From Pseudomonas botevensis (lineage in GTDB: Bacteria; Pseudomonadota; Gammaproteobacteria; Pseudomonadales; Pseudomonadaceae), in NCBI RefSeq assembly GCF_019145475.1, contig NZ_JAHTKI010000004.1, positions 62,001-126,000 of the forward strand: a DNA stretch of 64,000 bases, read 5' to 3'. Made by a program: the position numbers and the translations under genes. This document shows, one piece after another, positions 27,588 to 41,240 of the stretch (position 1 is the first letter of the stretch; each line of letters starts with the position of its first letter). Below the pieces are notes generated by a model. It did no database searches and was not told the origin of the DNA. It worked only from the letters and a program-made list of their open reading frames with translations.

Positions 27588-28936
27588 CCCTGACTTCTTT
27601 CGGTCCTGCCAACCGCATCAAGCGTTCGGCCGAGACTCATCCGCTGACCTGGCGCCTGCGTGACGACGGCGAAGCCGTGTGGCTCGACGAATACCAGGCC
27701 AAGAACGGTTACGCCGCCGCGCGTAAAGCCTTCGCCGAAATGGATCAGGACGGCATCGTCCAGACCGTGAAGGACGCCGGCCTCAAGGGTCGCGGCGGTG
27801 CGGGCTTCCCGACTGGCGTGAAATGGGGCCTGATGCCCAAGGACGAATCCATCAACATCCGCTACCTGCTGTGCAACGCGGATGAAATGGAGCCGAACAC
27901 CTGGAAAGACCGCATGCTGATGGAGCAACTGCCCCATCTGCTGATCGAAGGCATGCTGATCAGCGCCCGCGCGCTGAAAACCTACCGTGGCTACATCTTC
28001 CTGCGTGGCGAGTACACCACCGCCGCCAAGCACCTCAACCGTGCGGTGGAAGAAGCCAAGGCAGCAGGCCTGCTGGGCAAGAACATCCTGGGCAGCGGCT
28101 TCGATTTCGAGCTGTTCGTCCACACCGGCGCCGGGCGTTACATCTGCGGTGAAGAAACCGCGCTGATCAACTCCCTCGAAGGTCGCCGCGCCAACCCGCG
28201 CTCCAAGCCGCCCTTCCCTGCCGCCGTGGGCGTGTGGGGCAAGCCGACTTGCGTGAACAACGTTGAAACCCTGTGCAACGTGCCGGCGATCATTGCCGAC
28301 GGCGTGGACTGGTACAAATCCCTGGCCCGCGACGGCAGCGAAGACATGGGCACCAAGCTCATGGGCTTCTCCGGCAAGGTCAAGAACCCGGGCCTGTGGG
28401 AGCTGCCTTTCGGCGTGACCGCACGCGAGCTGTTCGAAGACTACGCCGGCGGCATGCGCGACGGTTACAAGCTCAAGGCCTGGCAACCAGGCGGCGCCGG
28501 TACGGGTTTCCTGTTGCCGGAACACCTCGATGCACAAATGTATGCCGGCGGCATCGCCAAGGTGGGCACCCGCATGGGTACTGGCCTGGCAATGGCGGTG
28601 GACGACAGCATCAACATGGTGTCCCTGCTGCGCAACATGGAAGAGTTCTTCGCCCGTGAGTCGTGCGGTTTCTGCACCCCTTGCCGCGACGGTCTGCCAT
28701 GGAGCGTGAAGCTGCTGCGCGCCATCGAAAACGGTCAGGGCCGCGAGGGGGATATCGAAACCCTACTCGGTCTGGTCGGTTTCCTCGGCCCAGGCAAGAC
28801 CTTCTGTGCTCACGCACCGGGTGCCGTGGAGCCGCTGGGCAGCGCCATCAAATACTTCCGTCCGGAGTTCGAAGCCGGCATTGCTCCTGGCAATGTCGCC
28901 CCGCCTCTGGCAAAGCCGATCGTAGTCGGCGCGTAA
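27584..28936 (+). CDS. nuoF: NADH-quinone oxidoreductase subunit F
   Basis: 450-residue NADH-binding subunit with FMN and cluster N3. The Gly-rich nucleotide site [14 protein letters not shown], the FMN region ([14 protein letters not shown]) and the Fe-S ligands [12 protein letters not shown] near residue 360 are all intact. It overlaps nuoE by ATGA. A strong hairpin separates it from nuoG. Confidence 0.97.
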   Translation: MTLTSFGPANRIKRSAETHPLTWRLRDDGEAVWLDEYQAKNGYAAARKAFAEMDQDGIVQTVKDAGLKGRGGAGFPTGVKWGLMPKDESINIRYLLCNADEMEPNTWKDRMLMEQLPHLLIEGMLISARALKTYRGYIFLRGEYTTAAKHLNRAVEEAKAAGLLGKNILGSGFDFELFVHTGAGRYICGEETALINSLEGRRANPRSKPPFPAAVGVWGKPTCVNNVETLCNVPAIIADGVDWYKSLARDGSEDMGTKLMGFSGKVKNPGLWELPFGVTARELFEDYAGGMRDGYKLKAWQPGGAGTGFLLPEHLDAQMYAGGIAKVGTRMGTGLAMAVDDSINMVSLLRNMEEFFARESCGFCTPCRDGLPWSVKLLRAIENGQGREGDIETLLGLVGFLGPGKTFCAHAPGAVEPLGSAIKYFRPEFEAGIAPGNVAPPLAKPIVVGA

Positions 28937-28944
28937 ACGCTTAA

Positions 28945-28974
28945 AAAGGCGAAGGGTCCGTGCCCTTCGCCTTT
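28945..28974 (+). terminator. Intra-operon hairpin between nuoF and nuoG
   Basis: Perfect 12-bp stem AAAGGCGAAGGG/CCCTTCGCCTTT with a six-base loop. Only three T end the stem before CG, so termination is probably partial, or it acts as a processing/stability hairpin. It lies in the longest gap (136 bases) of the nuo operon. Confidence 0.65.
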
Positions 28975-29072
28975 CGTCCGATGACGCCTTTCGGGGCTGT
29001 TTGGATTCGGACGGATAACAAGATTCCATTAGCCACGCCCGCTGACACCGGGCCAACGAAGAACTTTGAACC

Positions 29073-31787
29073 ATGGCCACTATCCACGTAGACGGCAAAG
29101 CGCTCGAAGTCGACGGGGCAGACAACCTGTTACAGGCATGTCTGTCGCTGGGCCTCGACATCCCTTATTTCTGCTGGCACCCCGCGCTTGGTAGCGTCGG
29201 GGCCTGCCGCCAGTGCGCGGTCAAGCAGTACACCGACGAGAACGACACCCGTGGTCGTATCGTCATGTCCTGCATGACGCCTGCCACCGACAACACCTGG
29301 ATCTCCATCGACGATGAAGAATCCAAGGCATTCCGCGCCAGTGTCGTCGAATGGCTGATGACCAACCACCCGCACGACTGCCCGGTCTGCGAGGAAGGCG
29401 GTCACTGCCACCTGCAAGACATGACCGTGATGACCGGCCACAACGAGCGCCGTTATCGCTTCACCAAACGCACCCACCAGAACCAGCAACTGGGTCCGTT
29501 CATTTCCCACGAAATGAACCGCTGCATCGCCTGCTACCGCTGCGTGCGTTTCTATAAAGACTACGCGGGCGGCACCGACCTGGGCGTGTACGGCGCCCAC
29601 GACAACGTGTACTTCGGTCGCGTTGAAGACGGCACCCTGGAAAGCGAGTTCTCCGGCAACCTCACCGAGGTCTGCCCGACCGGTGTGTTCACCGACAAGA
29701 CTCACTCCGAGCGCTACAACCGCAAGTGGGACATGCAGTTCTCGCCGAGCATCTGCCATGGCTGCTCCAGCGGTTGCAACATCTCCCCGGGCGAGCGTTA
29801 TGGCGAACTGCGTCGCATCGAAAACCGTTACAACGGTTCGGTGAACCAGTACTTCCTGTGCGACCGTGGCCGTTTCGGCTACGGCTACGTCAACCGCACC
29901 GACCGTCCGCGTCAGCCACTGCTGGCCGACGGCACAAAACTGAGCCTGGACGACGCGCTGGATAAAGCCGCCGACCTGCTGCGCGGTCGCAACATCGTCG
30001 GTATCGGTTCGCCACGTGCCAGCCTGGAAAGCAACTACGCGTTGCGTGAACTGGTCGGCGCCGAACACTTCTACTCCGGTATCGAAGCCTCCGAACTGGA
30101 GCGCATCCGTCTGGTGCTGCAAGTGCTCAAAGACAGCCCGCTGCCAGTGCCGAACATGCGCGACATCGAAGACCACGACGCCGTGTTCGTGCTCGGTGAA
30201 GACCTGACCCAGACCGCCGCGCGCATGGCGCTGGCCCTGCGTCAGTCGGTCAAGGGCAAGGCCGAAGACATGGCTGAAGCCATGCGCGTTCAGCCTTGGC
30301 TCGACGCTGCAGTGAAAAACATCGGCCAGCACGAACTGAACCCGCTGTTCATCGCCAGCCTGGCGGAAACCAAGCTCGACGACGTCGCCGAAGAGTGTGT
30401 ACACGCCGCTCCCGACGACCTGGCGCGCATCGGTTTCGCCGTTGCCCACGCTCTGGACGTCAGCGCCCCGGCCGTCGAAGGCCTGGATGCCGAAGCCCAG
30501 CAACTGGCCAAGCGCATCGCCGACGCCCTGCTCGCGGCCAAGCGTCCGCTGATCATCGCCGGTACTTCGCTGGGTTCCAAAGCGCTGATCGAGGCTGCGG
30601 CGAACATCGCCAAGGCCCTGAAGCTGCGCGACAAGAACGGCTCGATCAGCCTGGTCGTGCCGGAAGCCAACAGCCTCGGCCTGGCCATGCTCGGTGGCGA
30701 GTCGGTGGATGACGCGCTGCAAGCAGTGATCGACGGTAAAGCAGACGCCATCGTCGTGCTGGAAAACGATCTGTACACCCGCACCGCCAAAGCCAAGGTC
30801 GATGCTGCGCTGAACGCCGCGAAAGTGGTGATCGTCGCTGACCATCAGAAGACCGCCACCAGCGACCGCGCGCACCTGGTTCTGCCAGCCGCCAGCTTCG
30901 CTGAAGGCGACGGTACGCTGGTCAGCCAGGAGGGCCGCGCCCAGCGTTTCTTCCAGGTTTTCGATCCGCAGTACATGGACGCCGGCATTCTGGTTCACGA
31001 AGGCTGGCGCTGGCTGCACGCCCTGCGCGCAACCCTGCTGAACCAGCCGATCGACTGGACCCAGCTCGACCACGTCACCTCTGCCGTTGCCTCGAGCACC
31101 GCGCAACTGGCCGGCATCGTCGACGCCGCGCCGTCCGCCGCGTTCCGTATCAAGGGCATGAAACTGGCTCGCGAGCCGCTGCGTTACTCCGGCCGCACCG
31201 CGATGCGCGCCAACATCAGCGTTCACGAACCGCGCACCCCGCAGGACAAGGACACCGCGTTCGCCTTCTCCATGGAAGGTTACTCGGGCTCCGCCGAACC
31301 GCGCTCGCAAGTGCCGTTCGCCTGGTCGCCGGGCTGGAACTCGCCGCAAGCCTGGAACAAGTTCCAGGACGAAGTCGGTGGTCATCTGCGCGCTGGCGAT
31401 CCGGGCACCCGCCTGATCGAAAGCAGCGGTGATTCGCTGAACTGGTTCACCGCCGTTCCACGCGCGTTCAACCCGGCCCAGGGCACCTGGCAAGCCGTGC
31501 CGTTCCATCACCTGTTCGGCAGCGAAGAGAACTCTTCGAAAGCCGCTCCGGTCCAGGAACGCATCCCGGCCGCCTACGTCGCACTGGCCAAGTCCGAAGC
31601 GGATCGCCTGGGTGTCAACGACGGCGCGATGCTGAGCCTGAACGTCGCCGGCCAGACCCTGCGTCTGCCGCTGCGCATCAATGAAGAACTGGGCGCAGGC
31701 CTGGTGGCCTTGCCTGCGGGCATCGCCGGCATTCCACCGGCATTCGCCGGCGCATCCGTCGACGGTCTGCAGGAGGCAGCACAATGA
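29073..31787 (+). CDS. nuoG: NADH-quinone oxidoreductase subunit G
   Basis: 904 residues, the largest peripheral subunit. N-terminal ferredoxin domain with [2Fe-2S] ligands ([18 protein letters not shown]). His/Cys ligands of N5 lie in [15 protein letters not shown], and ligands of a [4Fe-4S] centre in [11 protein letters not shown] third set, [19 protein letters not shown], is the N7-type cluster retained in proteobacteria. A molybdopterin-type domain without cofactor follows. It overlaps nuoH by 4 bases. Confidence 0.96.
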   Translation: MATIHVDGKALEVDGADNLLQACLSLGLDIPYFCWHPALGSVGACRQCAVKQYTDENDTRGRIVMSCMTPATDNTWISIDDEESKAFRASVVEWLMTNHPHDCPVCEEGGHCHLQDMTVMTGHNERRYRFTKRTHQNQQLGPFISHEMNRCIACYRCVRFYKDYAGGTDLGVYGAHDNVYFGRVEDGTLESEFSGNLTEVCPTGVFTDKTHSERYNRKWDMQFSPSICHGCSSGCNISPGERYGELRRIENRYNGSVNQYFLCDRGRFGYGYVNRTDRPRQPLLADGTKLSLDDALDKAADLLRGRNIVGIGSPRASLESNYALRELVGAEHFYSGIEASELERIRLVLQVLKDSPLPVPNMRDIEDHDAVFVLGEDLTQTAARMALALRQSVKGKAEDMAEAMRVQPWLDAAVKNIGQHELNPLFIASLAETKLDDVAEECVHAAPDDLARIGFAVAHALDVSAPAVEGLDAEAQQLAKRIADALLAAKRPLIIAGTSLGSKALIEAAANIAKALKLRDKNGSISLVVPEANSLGLAMLGGESVDDALQAVIDGKADAIVVLENDLYTRTAKAKVDAALNAAKVVIVADHQKTATSDRAHLVLPAASFAEGDGTLVSQEGRAQRFFQVFDPQYMDAGILVHEGWRWLHALRATLLNQPIDWTQLDHVTSAVASSTAQLAGIVDAAPSAAFRIKGMKLAREPLRYSGRTAMRANISVHEPRTPQDKDTAFAFSMEGYSGSAEPRSQVPFAWSPGWNSPQAWNKFQDEVGGHLRAGDPGTRLIESSGDSLNWFTAVPRAFNPAQGTWQAVPFHHLFGSEENSSKAAPVQERIPAAYVALAKSEADRLGVNDGAMLSLNVAGQTLRLPLRINEELGAGLVALPAGIAGIPPAFAGASVDGLQEAAQ

Positions 31788-32791
31788 CCTGGTTCACCCC
31801 TGAAGTGATCGATGTGATCCTGACGGTCATCAAAGCCATCGTCATCCTGCTGGCCGTGGTGGTCGCCGGTGCGTTGCTCAGCTTTGTCGAACGTCGCCTG
31901 CTGGGCTGGTGGCAGGACCGTTACGGTCCGAACCGCGTTGGCCCGTTCGGCATGTTCCAGATCGCCGCCGACATGCTGAAGATGTTCTTCAAGGAAGACT
32001 GGACCCCGCCGTTCGCCGACAAGGTGATTTTCACCCTTGCACCGGTGGTGGCCATGTCCGCCCTGCTGATCGCCTTCGCGATCATCCCGATCACCCCGAC
32101 CTGGGGCGTGGCGGATCTGAACATCGGCCTGCTGTTCTTCTTCGCCATGGCCGGTCTGTCGGTCTACGCGGTGCTGTTCGCCGGCTGGTCGAGCAACAAC
32201 AAGTTCGCCCTTCTGGGCAGCTTGCGTGCCTCGGCGCAGACCGTGTCCTACGAAGTGTTCATGGGCCTGGCCCTGATGGGCATCGTGGTACAGGTCGGCT
32301 CGTTCAACATGCGCGACATCGTCGAGTACCAGGCGCAGAACCTGTGGTTCATCATTCCGCAGTTCTTCGGCTTCTGTACCTTCTTCATCGCTGGCGTGGC
32401 CGTGACTCACCGTCACCCGTTCGACCAGCCGGAAGCGGAACAGGAACTGGCTGACGGCTACCACATCGAATACGCCGGCATGAAATGGGGCATGTTCTTC
32501 GTCGGTGAATACATCGGCATCATCCTGATCTCGGCGCTGCTGGTCACCCTGTTCTTCGGTGGCTGGCACGGTCCGTTCGGCATCCTGCCGCAACTGTCCT
32601 TCGTCTGGTTCGCACTGAAGACCGCGTTCTTCATCATGCTGTTCATCCTGCTGCGCGCTTCCATCCCGCGTCCGCGTTATGACCAGGTGATGGACTTCAG
32701 CTGGAAGTTCTGCCTGCCACTGACCCTGATCAATTTGCTGGTGACCGCTGCAATCGTGTTGTGGAACACGCCTGCGGTTGCGGTTCAGTGA
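31784..32791 (+). CDS. nuoH: NADH-quinone oxidoreductase subunit H
   Basis: 335-residue membrane subunit with eight helices, forming the quinone entry and the link to proton pumping. Conserved blocks are [21 protein letters not shown], the [22 protein letters not shown] loop and [17 protein letters not shown]. Confidence 0.97.
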   Translation: MTWFTPEVIDVILTVIKAIVILLAVVVAGALLSFVERRLLGWWQDRYGPNRVGPFGMFQIAADMLKMFFKEDWTPPFADKVIFTLAPVVAMSALLIAFAIIPITPTWGVADLNIGLLFFFAMAGLSVYAVLFAGWSSNNKFALLGSLRASAQTVSYEVFMGLALMGIVVQVGSFNMRDIVEYQAQNLWFIIPQFFGFCTFFIAGVAVTHRHPFDQPEAEQELADGYHIEYAGMKWGMFFVGEYIGIILISALLVTLFFGGWHGPFGILPQLSFVWFALKTAFFIMLFILLRASIPRPRYDQVMDFSWKFCLPLTLINLLVTAAIVLWNTPAVAVQ

Positions 32792-32802
32792 GGATTTGAC
32801 CC

Positions 32803-33351
32803 ATGTTCAAATATATTGGCGACATCATTAAGGGTACTGGTACCCAGTTGCGCAGCCTGGTCATGATCTTCGGTCATGGCTTTCGCAAGCGCGACACCCT
32901 GCAATACCCGGAAGAGCCGGTCTACCTGCCGCCGCGTTACCGTGGCCGCATCGTCCTGACCCGCGACCCCGATGGCGAAGAACGCTGCGTAGCCTGCAAC
33001 CTGTGCGCCGTGGCGTGCCCGGTGGGTTGCATCTCGTTGCAGAAAGCTGAAACCGAAGACGGTCGCTGGTATCCGGACTTCTTCCGCATCAACTTCTCGC
33101 GCTGCATTTTCTGCGGTCTCTGCGAGGAAGCCTGCCCGACCACCGCGATCCAGCTGACACCGGATTTCGAGATGGCCGAGTTCAAACGTCAGGACCTGGT
33201 GTACGAGAAAGAAGATCTTTTGATCTCCGGCCCCGGCAAAAACCCTGATTACAACTTCTATCGTGTTGCAGGTATGGCCGTTGCCGGTAAGCCGAAAGGC
33301 GCCGCACAAAACGAAGCCGAGCCGATCAACGTGAAGAGCTTGCTGCCTTAA
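32803..33351 (+). CDS. nuoI: NADH-quinone oxidoreductase subunit I
   Basis: 182-residue ferredoxin-like subunit with two [4Fe-4S] centres (N6a/N6b). Ligand sets are [15 protein letters not shown] and [13 protein letters not shown]. It passes electrons from NuoG to NuoB. It starts 11 bases after nuoH. Confidence 0.97.
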   Translation: MFKYIGDIIKGTGTQLRSLVMIFGHGFRKRDTLQYPEEPVYLPPRYRGRIVLTRDPDGEERCVACNLCAVACPVGCISLQKAETEDGRWYPDFFRINFSRCIFCGLCEEACPTTAIQLTPDFEMAEFKRQDLVYEKEDLLISGPGKNPDYNFYRVAGMAVAGKPKGAAQNEAEPINVKSLLP

Positions 33352-33360
33352 GGAAGAACG

Positions 33361-33861
33361 ATGGAATTCGCTTTCTATTTCGCATCGGGTATCGCTGTTG
33401 TGTCCACGCTGCGTGTGGTCACCAACACCAATCCTGTGCACGCCCTGCTCTACCTGATCATTTCGCTGATCGCCGTGGCCATGACCTTCTTCGCCCTCGG
33501 CGCGCCGTTCGCCGGTGTGCTGGAAGTGATCGCCTACGCCGGCGCCATCATGGTGCTGTTCGTGTTCGTGGTGATGATGCTCAACCTTGGCCCGGCCTCG
33601 GTTCAGCAGGAGCGCACCTGGCTGCGTCCCGGCATCTGGGCCGGCCCGGTGATTCTTGCCGCGCTGCTGCTGGCCGAACTGCTGTATGTGCTGTTCGCTC
33701 ACCAGAGCGGCCAGGCCATCGGTCACACCACCGTCGATGCAAAAGCCGTGGGCGTCAGCCTGTTCGGCCCGTATCTGCTGGTGGTCGAACTCGCCTCGAT
33801 GCTGCTGCTTGCCGCAGCCGTCACGGCGTTCCATTTGGGCCGTAACGAGGCGAAGGAGTAA
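33361..33861 (+). CDS. nuoJ: NADH-quinone oxidoreductase subunit J
   Basis: 166-residue membrane subunit with five helices. The conserved YAGAIMVLFVFVVMML helix contains the pi-bulge region that couples quinone chemistry to proton movement. It ends 3 bases before nuoK. Confidence 0.95.
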   Translation: MEFAFYFASGIAVVSTLRVVTNTNPVHALLYLIISLIAVAMTFFALGAPFAGVLEVIAYAGAIMVLFVFVVMMLNLGPASVQQERTWLRPGIWAGPVILAALLLAELLYVLFAHQSGQAIGHTTVDAKAVGVSLFGPYLLVVELASMLLLAAAVTAFHLGRNEAKE

Positions 33862-33864
33862 GAC

Positions 33865-34169
33865 ATGCCTGCTATCCCTCTCGAGCATGGATTGGCCGTT
33901 GCCGGCATCCTGTTCTGCCTTGGTCTGGTCGGCCTGATGGTCCGCCGCAACATTTTGTTCGTGTTGATGAGTCTGGAAGTGATGATGAACGCCTCTGCAC
34001 TGGCCTTCATCGTCGCGGGCGCCCGCTGGGCGCAACCGGATGGACAGATCATGTTCATCCTGGTGATCAGCCTGGCAGCCGCCGAAGCCAGTATTGGCCT
34101 GGCGATCCTGCTGCAACTGTATCGCCGCTTCCACACGCTCGATATCGACGCTGCCAGTGAGATGCGCGG

Positions 34170-34173
<4 letters not shown>
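33865..34173 (+). CDS. nuoK: NADH-quinone oxidoreductase subunit K
   Basis: 102-residue, three-helix membrane subunit homologous to MrpC. Buried glutamates lie in the helices ([11 protein letters not shown] and [13 protein letters not shown]) and belong to the central proton path. It overlaps nuoL by 4 bases. Confidence 0.96.
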
Positions 34174-36023
<1,850 letters not shown>

Positions 36024-36062
36024 TATGAACCTTGCGAATTTGCGAAAGGAAACGAGCCCGTC

Positions 36063-37595
36063 ATGATTCTGCCTTGGCTAATCCTGATCCCCTTCATCGG
36101 CGGCCTGCTGTGCTGGATGGGTGAGCGCTTCGGCGCCACCCTCCCCCGCTGGATTGCGCTGTTGACCATGACCCTGGAACTCGCTCTCGGCCTCTGGCTG
36201 TGGGCCCACGGTGACTATTCATTTGCTCCGGCGCCTGGCGCCGATCCGACCTGGGCGCTTGAGTTCAAGCACGTCTGGATCCAGCGTTTCGGCATCAACG
36301 TACACCTGGCCCTCGACGGCCTGTCGTTGCTGATGATCCTGCTGACCGGCCTGCTGGGTATCCTCTCGGTACTCTGCTCGTGGAAAGAGATCCAGCGTCA
36401 CGTCGGCTTCTTCCACCTGAACCTGATGTGGATCCTGGGCGGTGTCGTCGGCGTGTTCCTCGCCCTCGACCTGTTCATGTTCTTCTTCTTCTGGGAAATG
36501 ATGCTGGTGCCGATGTACTTCCTCATCGCGCTCTGGGGTCACAGTTCTTCGGACGGCAAGAAAACCCGGATCTACGCAGCGACCAAGTTCTTCATCTTCA
36601 CTCAGGCTTCCGGCCTGATCATGCTGGTGGCGATCCTCGGTCTGGTGCTGGTCAACTACAACAGCACCGGCGTGATCACCTTCAACTACGCCGACCTGCT
36701 GAAGACCAAGATGTCGACGACCACCGAGTACATCCTGATGCTCGGTTTCTTCATCGCCTTCGCGGTCAAGCTGCCGGTGGTGCCATTCCACTCGTGGCTG
36801 CCTGACGCTCACGCCCAGGCGCCGACCGCCGGTTCCGTCGACCTCGCCGGTATCCTGCTGAAAACTGCGGCCTACGGTCTGCTGCGTTTCGCCCTGCCGC
36901 TGTTCCCGAACGCGTCGGCCGAGTTCGCGCCGATCGCCATGACCCTCGGTCTGATCGGGATCTTCTACGGTGCGTTCCTGGCGTTCGCGCAAACCGACAT
37001 CAAGCGTCTGATCGCCTTCTCTTCCGTTTCCCACATGGGCTTCGTGTTGATCGGCATCTACTCCGGCAGCCAACTGGCGCTGCAAGGTGCAGTGATCCAG
37101 ATGCTGGCTCACGGTCTGTCGGCGGCGGCACTGTTTATCCTCAGCGGTCAGTTGTACGAGCGTCTGCACACGCGTGACATGCGTGAGATGGGCGGTCTGT
37201 GGTCGCGTATCGCTTACCTGCCGGCCATCAGCCTGTTCTTCGCAGCTGCGTCCCTGGGTCTGCCGGGCACCGGTAACTTCGTCGGCGAGTTCCTGATCCT
37301 GATCGGCACCTTCGCCAGCGCGCCATGGATCACCGCTATCGCGACTTCCGGCCTGGTGTTCGGTTCGGTCTACTCGCTGATCATGATCCACCGCGCGTAC
37401 TTCGGTCCGTCCAAATCGGATTCGATCCTGCACGGCATGGACGGTCGCGAACTGATCATGGTGCTGGGCCTCGCGGGCCTGCTGATTTACCTCGGCGTCT
37501 ACCCGCAACCGTTCCTCGACACCTCTGCCGCCACGATGCATGGCGTGCAGCAGTGGCTCGGCACCGCCTTCACTCAACTCGCTTCGGCCCGGTAA
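36063..37595 (+). CDS. nuoM: NADH-quinone oxidoreductase subunit M
   Basis: 510-residue antiporter-like channel subunit. Visible blocks are [19 protein letters not shown] (Glu of the channel), [22 protein letters not shown] (Lys) and [17 protein letters not shown]. It lies 39 bases after nuoL. Confidence 0.97.
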   Translation: MILPWLILIPFIGGLLCWMGERFGATLPRWIALLTMTLELALGLWLWAHGDYSFAPAPGADPTWALEFKHVWIQRFGINVHLALDGLSLLMILLTGLLGILSVLCSWKEIQRHVGFFHLNLMWILGGVVGVFLALDLFMFFFFWEMMLVPMYFLIALWGHSSSDGKKTRIYAATKFFIFTQASGLIMLVAILGLVLVNYNSTGVITFNYADLLKTKMSTTTEYILMLGFFIAFAVKLPVVPFHSWLPDAHAQAPTAGSVDLAGILLKTAAYGLLRFALPLFPNASAEFAPIAMTLGLIGIFYGAFLAFAQTDIKRLIAFSSVSHMGFVLIGIYSGSQLALQGAVIQMLAHGLSAAALFILSGQLYERLHTRDMREMGGLWSRIAYLPAISLFFAAASLGLPGTGNFVGEFLILIGTFASAPWITAIATSGLVFGSVYSLIMIHRAYFGPSKSDSILHGMDGRELIMVLGLAGLLIYLGVYPQPFLDTSAATMHGVQQWLGTAFTQLASAR

Positions 37596-37602
37596 GAGCG
37601 CT

Positions 37603-39066
37603 ATGGAATTCACGATCCAACACTTTATTGCGCTTGCGCCACTGTTGATCACCAGCCTCACCATTATCGTGGTGATGCTGGCAATCGCCTGGCGCCGCAA
37701 CCACTCGCAGACCTTCCTGATTTCGGTGGCAGGTCTGAACCTGGCCTTGCTGTCGATCCTGCCGGCACTGAAAGTCGCGCCTCTGGCCGTGACCCCGCTG
37801 CTGCAGATCGACACCTTCGCCTGCCTGTACATGGCGCTGATCCTGGTCGCCACCCTCGCCTGCGTCACCCTCGCCCACGCCTACCTGGGTGATGGCGGTT
37901 CGGGTTACCCGGGCAACCGTGAAGAACTGTACCTGCTGATCCTGATGGCCGCCGCCGGTGGCCTGGTTCTGGTCAGCGCACAGCACCTGGCCGGTTTGTT
38001 CATCGGTCTGGAACTGCTGTCGGTGCCGGTCTACGGTCTGGTGGCCTACGCCTTCTTCAACAAGCGTTCGCTGGAAGCCGGCATCAAGTACATGGTGCTG
38101 TCGGCGGCCGGTTCCGCGTTCCTGCTGTTCGGTATGGCCCTGCTGTACGCAGACGCCGGTTCGCTGAGCTTCGTCGGCATCGGCCAGGCCCTGGCGGCCA
38201 CCGGCCTGCCAAGCTCGCTGGCACAACTGGGCCTGGGCATGATGCTGATCGGTCTGGCGTTCAAACTGTCGCTGGTGCCGTTCCACCTGTGGACGCCGGA
38301 CGTGTACGAAGGTGCTCCGGCGCCAGTCGCCGCGTTCCTCGCCACCGCTTCGAAAGTCGCCGTGTTTGCCGTGATGGTGCGTCTGTTCCAGATCTCCCCT
38401 GCCGCCAGCAGTGGCGTGCTGAGCAACGTGCTGACCATCATCGCCATCGCCTCGATCCTGTTCGGTAACCTGCTGGCCCTGACCCAGAGCAACCTCAAGC
38501 GTCTGCTCGGTTACTCGTCCATCGCGCACTTCGGCTACCTGCTGATCGCGCTGGTGGCGAGCAAGGGTCTGGCGGTGGAAGCCATCGGCGTGTACCTGGT
38601 CACCTACGTGATCACCAGCCTCGGCGCCTTCGGCGTGATCACTCTGATGTCCTCGCCGTACAACGGCCGTGACGCGGACGCCCTGTACGAGTATCGCGGC
38701 CTGTTCTGGCGCCGTCCGTACCTGACTGCCGTACTGACCGTAATGATGCTGTCCCTGGCCGGCATCCCGCTGACCGCCGGCTTCATCGGCAAGTTCTACA
38801 TCATCGCCACCGGTGTCGAATCGCACCAATGGTGGCTGGTCGGTTCGCTGGTCCTGGGCAGCGCCATCGGCGTGTTCTACTACCTGCGCGTGATGGTCAC
38901 CCTGTACCTGATCGAACCGAACCTGCGCCGCCACGACGCCCAGCTGCACTGGGAACAGAAGGCAGGCGGCGTGATGCTGCTGGCGATTGCGGTAGTCGCG
39001 TTCTTCCTCGGCGTCTACCCACAACCGCTGCTGACCCTGGTCCAGCAGTCGGGCCTGGCGGGCTGA
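37603..39066 (+). CDS. nuoN: NADH-quinone oxidoreductase subunit N
   Basis: 487-residue third antiporter-like subunit, next to NuoK and NuoJ. The blocks [37 protein letters not shown] and [18 protein letters not shown] are typical. The ATG at 37603, 7 bases after nuoM, is chosen; an upstream in-frame ATG lies inside nuoM. Last gene of the operon. Confidence 0.97.
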   Translation: MEFTIQHFIALAPLLITSLTIIVVMLAIAWRRNHSQTFLISVAGLNLALLSILPALKVAPLAVTPLLQIDTFACLYMALILVATLACVTLAHAYLGDGGSGYPGNREELYLLILMAAAGGLVLVSAQHLAGLFIGLELLSVPVYGLVAYAFFNKRSLEAGIKYMVLSAAGSAFLLFGMALLYADAGSLSFVGIGQALAATGLPSSLAQLGLGMMLIGLAFKLSLVPFHLWTPDVYEGAPAPVAAFLATASKVAVFAVMVRLFQISPAASSGVLSNVLTIIAIASILFGNLLALTQSNLKRLLGYSSIAHFGYLLIALVASKGLAVEAIGVYLVTYVITSLGAFGVITLMSSPYNGRDADALYEYRGLFWRRPYLTAVLTVMMLSLAGIPLTAGFIGKFYIIATGVESHQWWLVGSLVLGSAIGVFYYLRVMVTLYLIEPNLRRHDAQLHWEQKAGGVMLLAIAVVAFFLGVYPQPLLTLVQQSGLAG

Positions 39067-39094
39067 TCGCACAGCGACATTCGGCTACAAACAG

Positions 39095-39122
39095 AAACGG
39101 CACCTTCGGGTGCCGTTTTTGT
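39095..39122 (+). terminator. Terminator of the nuo operon
   Basis: 10-bp stem AAACGGCACC/GGTGCCGTTT with a TTCG tetraloop and a T run, 28 bases after nuoN. Confidence 0.93.
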
Positions 39123-39214
39123 TTTTATGGGAATAGTCGTCCGCAATACTTTGAGAAAAACGCGCGGACAACGAGTCGACGCCAAAACAGACGAACGTCC
39201 ATGCCTCCGCTCTA

Positions 39215-39637
39215 TCAAGGCTCCTCGGTATAAACCAACACATTGATGTAGAAAGACCCGATGGCTGGCCACGATTCGCGTTCGTGTACAAGGGTTTCCT
39301 CGGAAGCCATAGCCAACTCGTATCCGACGCCCGTTTTCCGGTCTCGATAAAAGAAGGATGAAGACTCCCAGATGCAGCAGTAGCGCTTGAGTGGAGGCAG
39401 GCCAAAACGCTGGTTCAGGTAGTGCTCGGCATTGGCAGCGTCGGGACCGGGCACATGGTAGAGGGCGACCAGAGGTTTTCCCTGCCGCTCGGTATCTTGA
39501 GAGCACTGCACAAACTTCACGAACTCAGGTTTGGCACCGATCTTCGCGAGGAAATCCTCGCAGACGAACTCTGCCCTTGCTCCCATCGAGAGTAGCGAAA
39601 GGCTCAGCAAAAGCAGCCCATGAATTAACCGTTTCAT
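39215..39637 (-). CDS. Exported protein, DUF4952-like
   Basis: 140-residue precursor with a clear signal peptide (MKRLIHGLLLLSLSLLSMGARA). The mature part has Cys residues in FVCEDFLAKIG, FVQCSQD and LKRYCCIWESS. The pattern resembles DUF4952, small exported proteins without known function; I assign this from memory with moderate confidence. It is divergent from the oprD-like gene (181 bases), and a candidate metal-regulator box lies 33-48 bases upstream of its start, so joint regulation is possible. Its base composition looks less GC-rich than the nuo genes. Confidence 0.6.
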   Translation of the reverse strand: MKRLIHGLLLLSLSLLSMGARAEFVCEDFLAKIGAKPEFVKFVQCSQDTERQGKPLVALYHVPGPDAANAEHYLNQRFGLPPLKRYCCIWESSSFFYRDRKTGVGYELAMASEETLVHERESWPAIGSFYINVLVYTEEP

Positions 39638-39669
39638 TGTTTCCCCTTCACCAGTTCCACTCCATCCAT

Positions 39670-39685
39670 ATGACGAAATTGTAAT
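39670..39685 (+). promoter_or_regulatory. Candidate CzcR/CopR-type box upstream of oprD
   Basis: ATGACGAAATTGTAAT, whose complement ATTACAATTTCGTCAT matches 13 of 16 bases of the box upstream of czcC. Relative to oprD its orientation equals that of the other two boxes relative to czcC and the ptrA-like gene. Weaker than those two. Confidence 0.4.
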
Positions 39686-39818
39686 TCCCCCATCACCTTG
39701 GCGTTATCCGCCGCCTGCAACGATGTCATCCGGCGACCATGCCGGCGGGCCTCTGCCTGTCGAACAATAAAACCACGCCGAAGCACGTTCCCGTTCTGCC
39801 GAACCCAAGGAGTGATTG

Positions 39819-41144
39819 ATGGTTAACAATTCAAGAATGTCGATGGCCACTTTAGCGGTGGTTGTCGGTGCCGGGCCGTCCATGGTGGTTGCGCAGGAAA
39901 AAGCCGAGGGCTTTGTCGAAGGCAGCAGCCTGACGGTGCTCAATCGCAACTTCTACTTCAATCGTGATCACCGCAACGGTCAGTCCAGTCCCACCGGCAA
40001 TGGTTATTCCGAAGCCTGGGCTCACGGGGTGATCGGCAAGTTCGAATCCGGATTTACCCAGGGCACCGTCGGCGTCGGGGTCGATGCGTTTGCGATGATC
40101 GGCTTGAAACTCGACACCGGTGACGGTCGCAACGGCGGTCGCAGTTCGTTCGATGTGTTGCCGGTCAACGGCGACGGCCAGGCGCGGGACGAATACACCA
40201 AAGTCGGTGGCGCCGCCAAAGTGCGGGCTTTCGATACGGTGGTGAAAGTCGGCGACGTGTTCCCCGCCAACCCGGTGGTCGCGGCAGGCGATTCACGACT
40301 GCTGCCGGAAAGCTTTCGCGGTGTGACGGCGAGCAACACCAGCATCGAAGGCCTGTCGATCCAGGGCGGCCGATTGCATGCGATGAGCCAACCGGTGTCC
40401 AGCGACATGCGCGACAACTTCGCGACCTTCTACGCCGGCCCGGTCAACTCGCCTTGGATCGCTTATGGCGGTGGCGACTATGCGTTGAACAAGAATCTCA
40501 GTTTCAGTCTGTACTCCAGTCGTCTCAAGGATGCCTGGAACCAGTACTACGCCGGCACCGCGTGGACCTATCCGCTGGCAGATGACCTGTCGCTGTTCGG
40601 CGGCCTGAATTACTACAAGGCGGTCGACGAAGGCAAACAATTGCTCGGCGAGTTCGACAACAACATCTGGAGCGGCCGGGTTGGCGTGAAGTTCGGCGCA
40701 CACTCGGTCGCCCTCTCCCACCAGCGCAACAACGGCAATGACGACTTCGATTACCTGCGCCAGTCCGACTCGATCTTCCTCGACAACTCGATCCAGTACA
40801 GCGATTTCAACTCACCCAAGGAACGTTCGTGGATGGTGCGTTATGACCTCGACATGAGCAGCTATGGCGTGCCCGGCCTGTCGTTCATGACCCGTTATGC
40901 CCGGGGCACCGATGCCGACTACTCCAACGCCAACGCTGTGTACATGCGCCGCGATGCCGCCGGCAATCCGCTGACCGACCAGAAACGCTGGGAGCGGGAT
41001 ATCGAAGTCAAATACGTGGTGCAGAGCGGATCGCTGAAAGACCTGTCCCTGCGCCTGCGCCAGGCCACCACCCGGGCCACGGCGTTCGAGTCGGATCTGG
41101 ATGAGGTTCGGGTGATTGTCGAGTATCCGCTGGCGATTCTCTGA
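39819..41144 (+). CDS. OprD-family outer-membrane porin
   Basis: 441-residue precursor: signal peptide (about residues 1-26, ending MVVA before QEKAEG), then an 18-strand type barrel with typical OprD segments (NRNFYFNRDHR, EAWAHGVIGKFESGFTQGTVGVGVDAF, GDVFPANPVVAAGDSRLLPESFRGV and the Arg-rich ladder strands). OprD porins take up basic amino acids or small carboxylates; the substrate here cannot be read from the sequence. The ATG at 39819 follows AAGGAG. Its position beside czcCBA and czcRS is notable because in P. aeruginosa CzcRS/CopRS repress oprD and confer carbapenem resistance under metal stress. Confidence 0.88.
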   Translation: MVNNSRMSMATLAVVVGAGPSMVVAQEKAEGFVEGSSLTVLNRNFYFNRDHRNGQSSPTGNGYSEAWAHGVIGKFESGFTQGTVGVGVDAFAMIGLKLDTGDGRNGGRSSFDVLPVNGDGQARDEYTKVGGAAKVRAFDTVVKVGDVFPANPVVAAGDSRLLPESFRGVTASNTSIEGLSIQGGRLHAMSQPVSSDMRDNFATFYAGPVNSPWIAYGGGDYALNKNLSFSLYSSRLKDAWNQYYAGTAWTYPLADDLSLFGGLNYYKAVDEGKQLLGEFDNNIWSGRVGVKFGAHSVALSHQRNNGNDDFDYLRQSDSIFLDNSIQYSDFNSPKERSWMVRYDLDMSSYGVPGLSFMTRYARGTDADYSNANAVYMRRDAAGNPLTDQKRWERDIEVKYVVQSGSLKDLSLRLRQATTRATAFESDLDEVRVIVEYPLAIL

Positions 41145-41209
41145 TGAGGCGGTTGATGCAAATTCACCTTTAGAAGCTCCTTGCTCCTTTGGTAAGAGGT
41201 GAATCCTTT

Positions 41210-41233
41210 GGCGTCCTTCGGGGCGCCTTTTTT
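41210..41233 (+). terminator. Terminator of oprD-like gene
   Basis: Stem GGCGTCC/GGGCGCC with one G-T pair, TTCG loop, followed by six T. Confidence 0.85.
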
Positions 41234-41240
41234 ATGCATG

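Noticed and set aside
29130..31784. 884-codon open frame antisense to nuoG
   Set aside because: It mirrors nuoG codons in a GC-rich genome, has no recognisable domain or ribosome site, and nuoG is certain.
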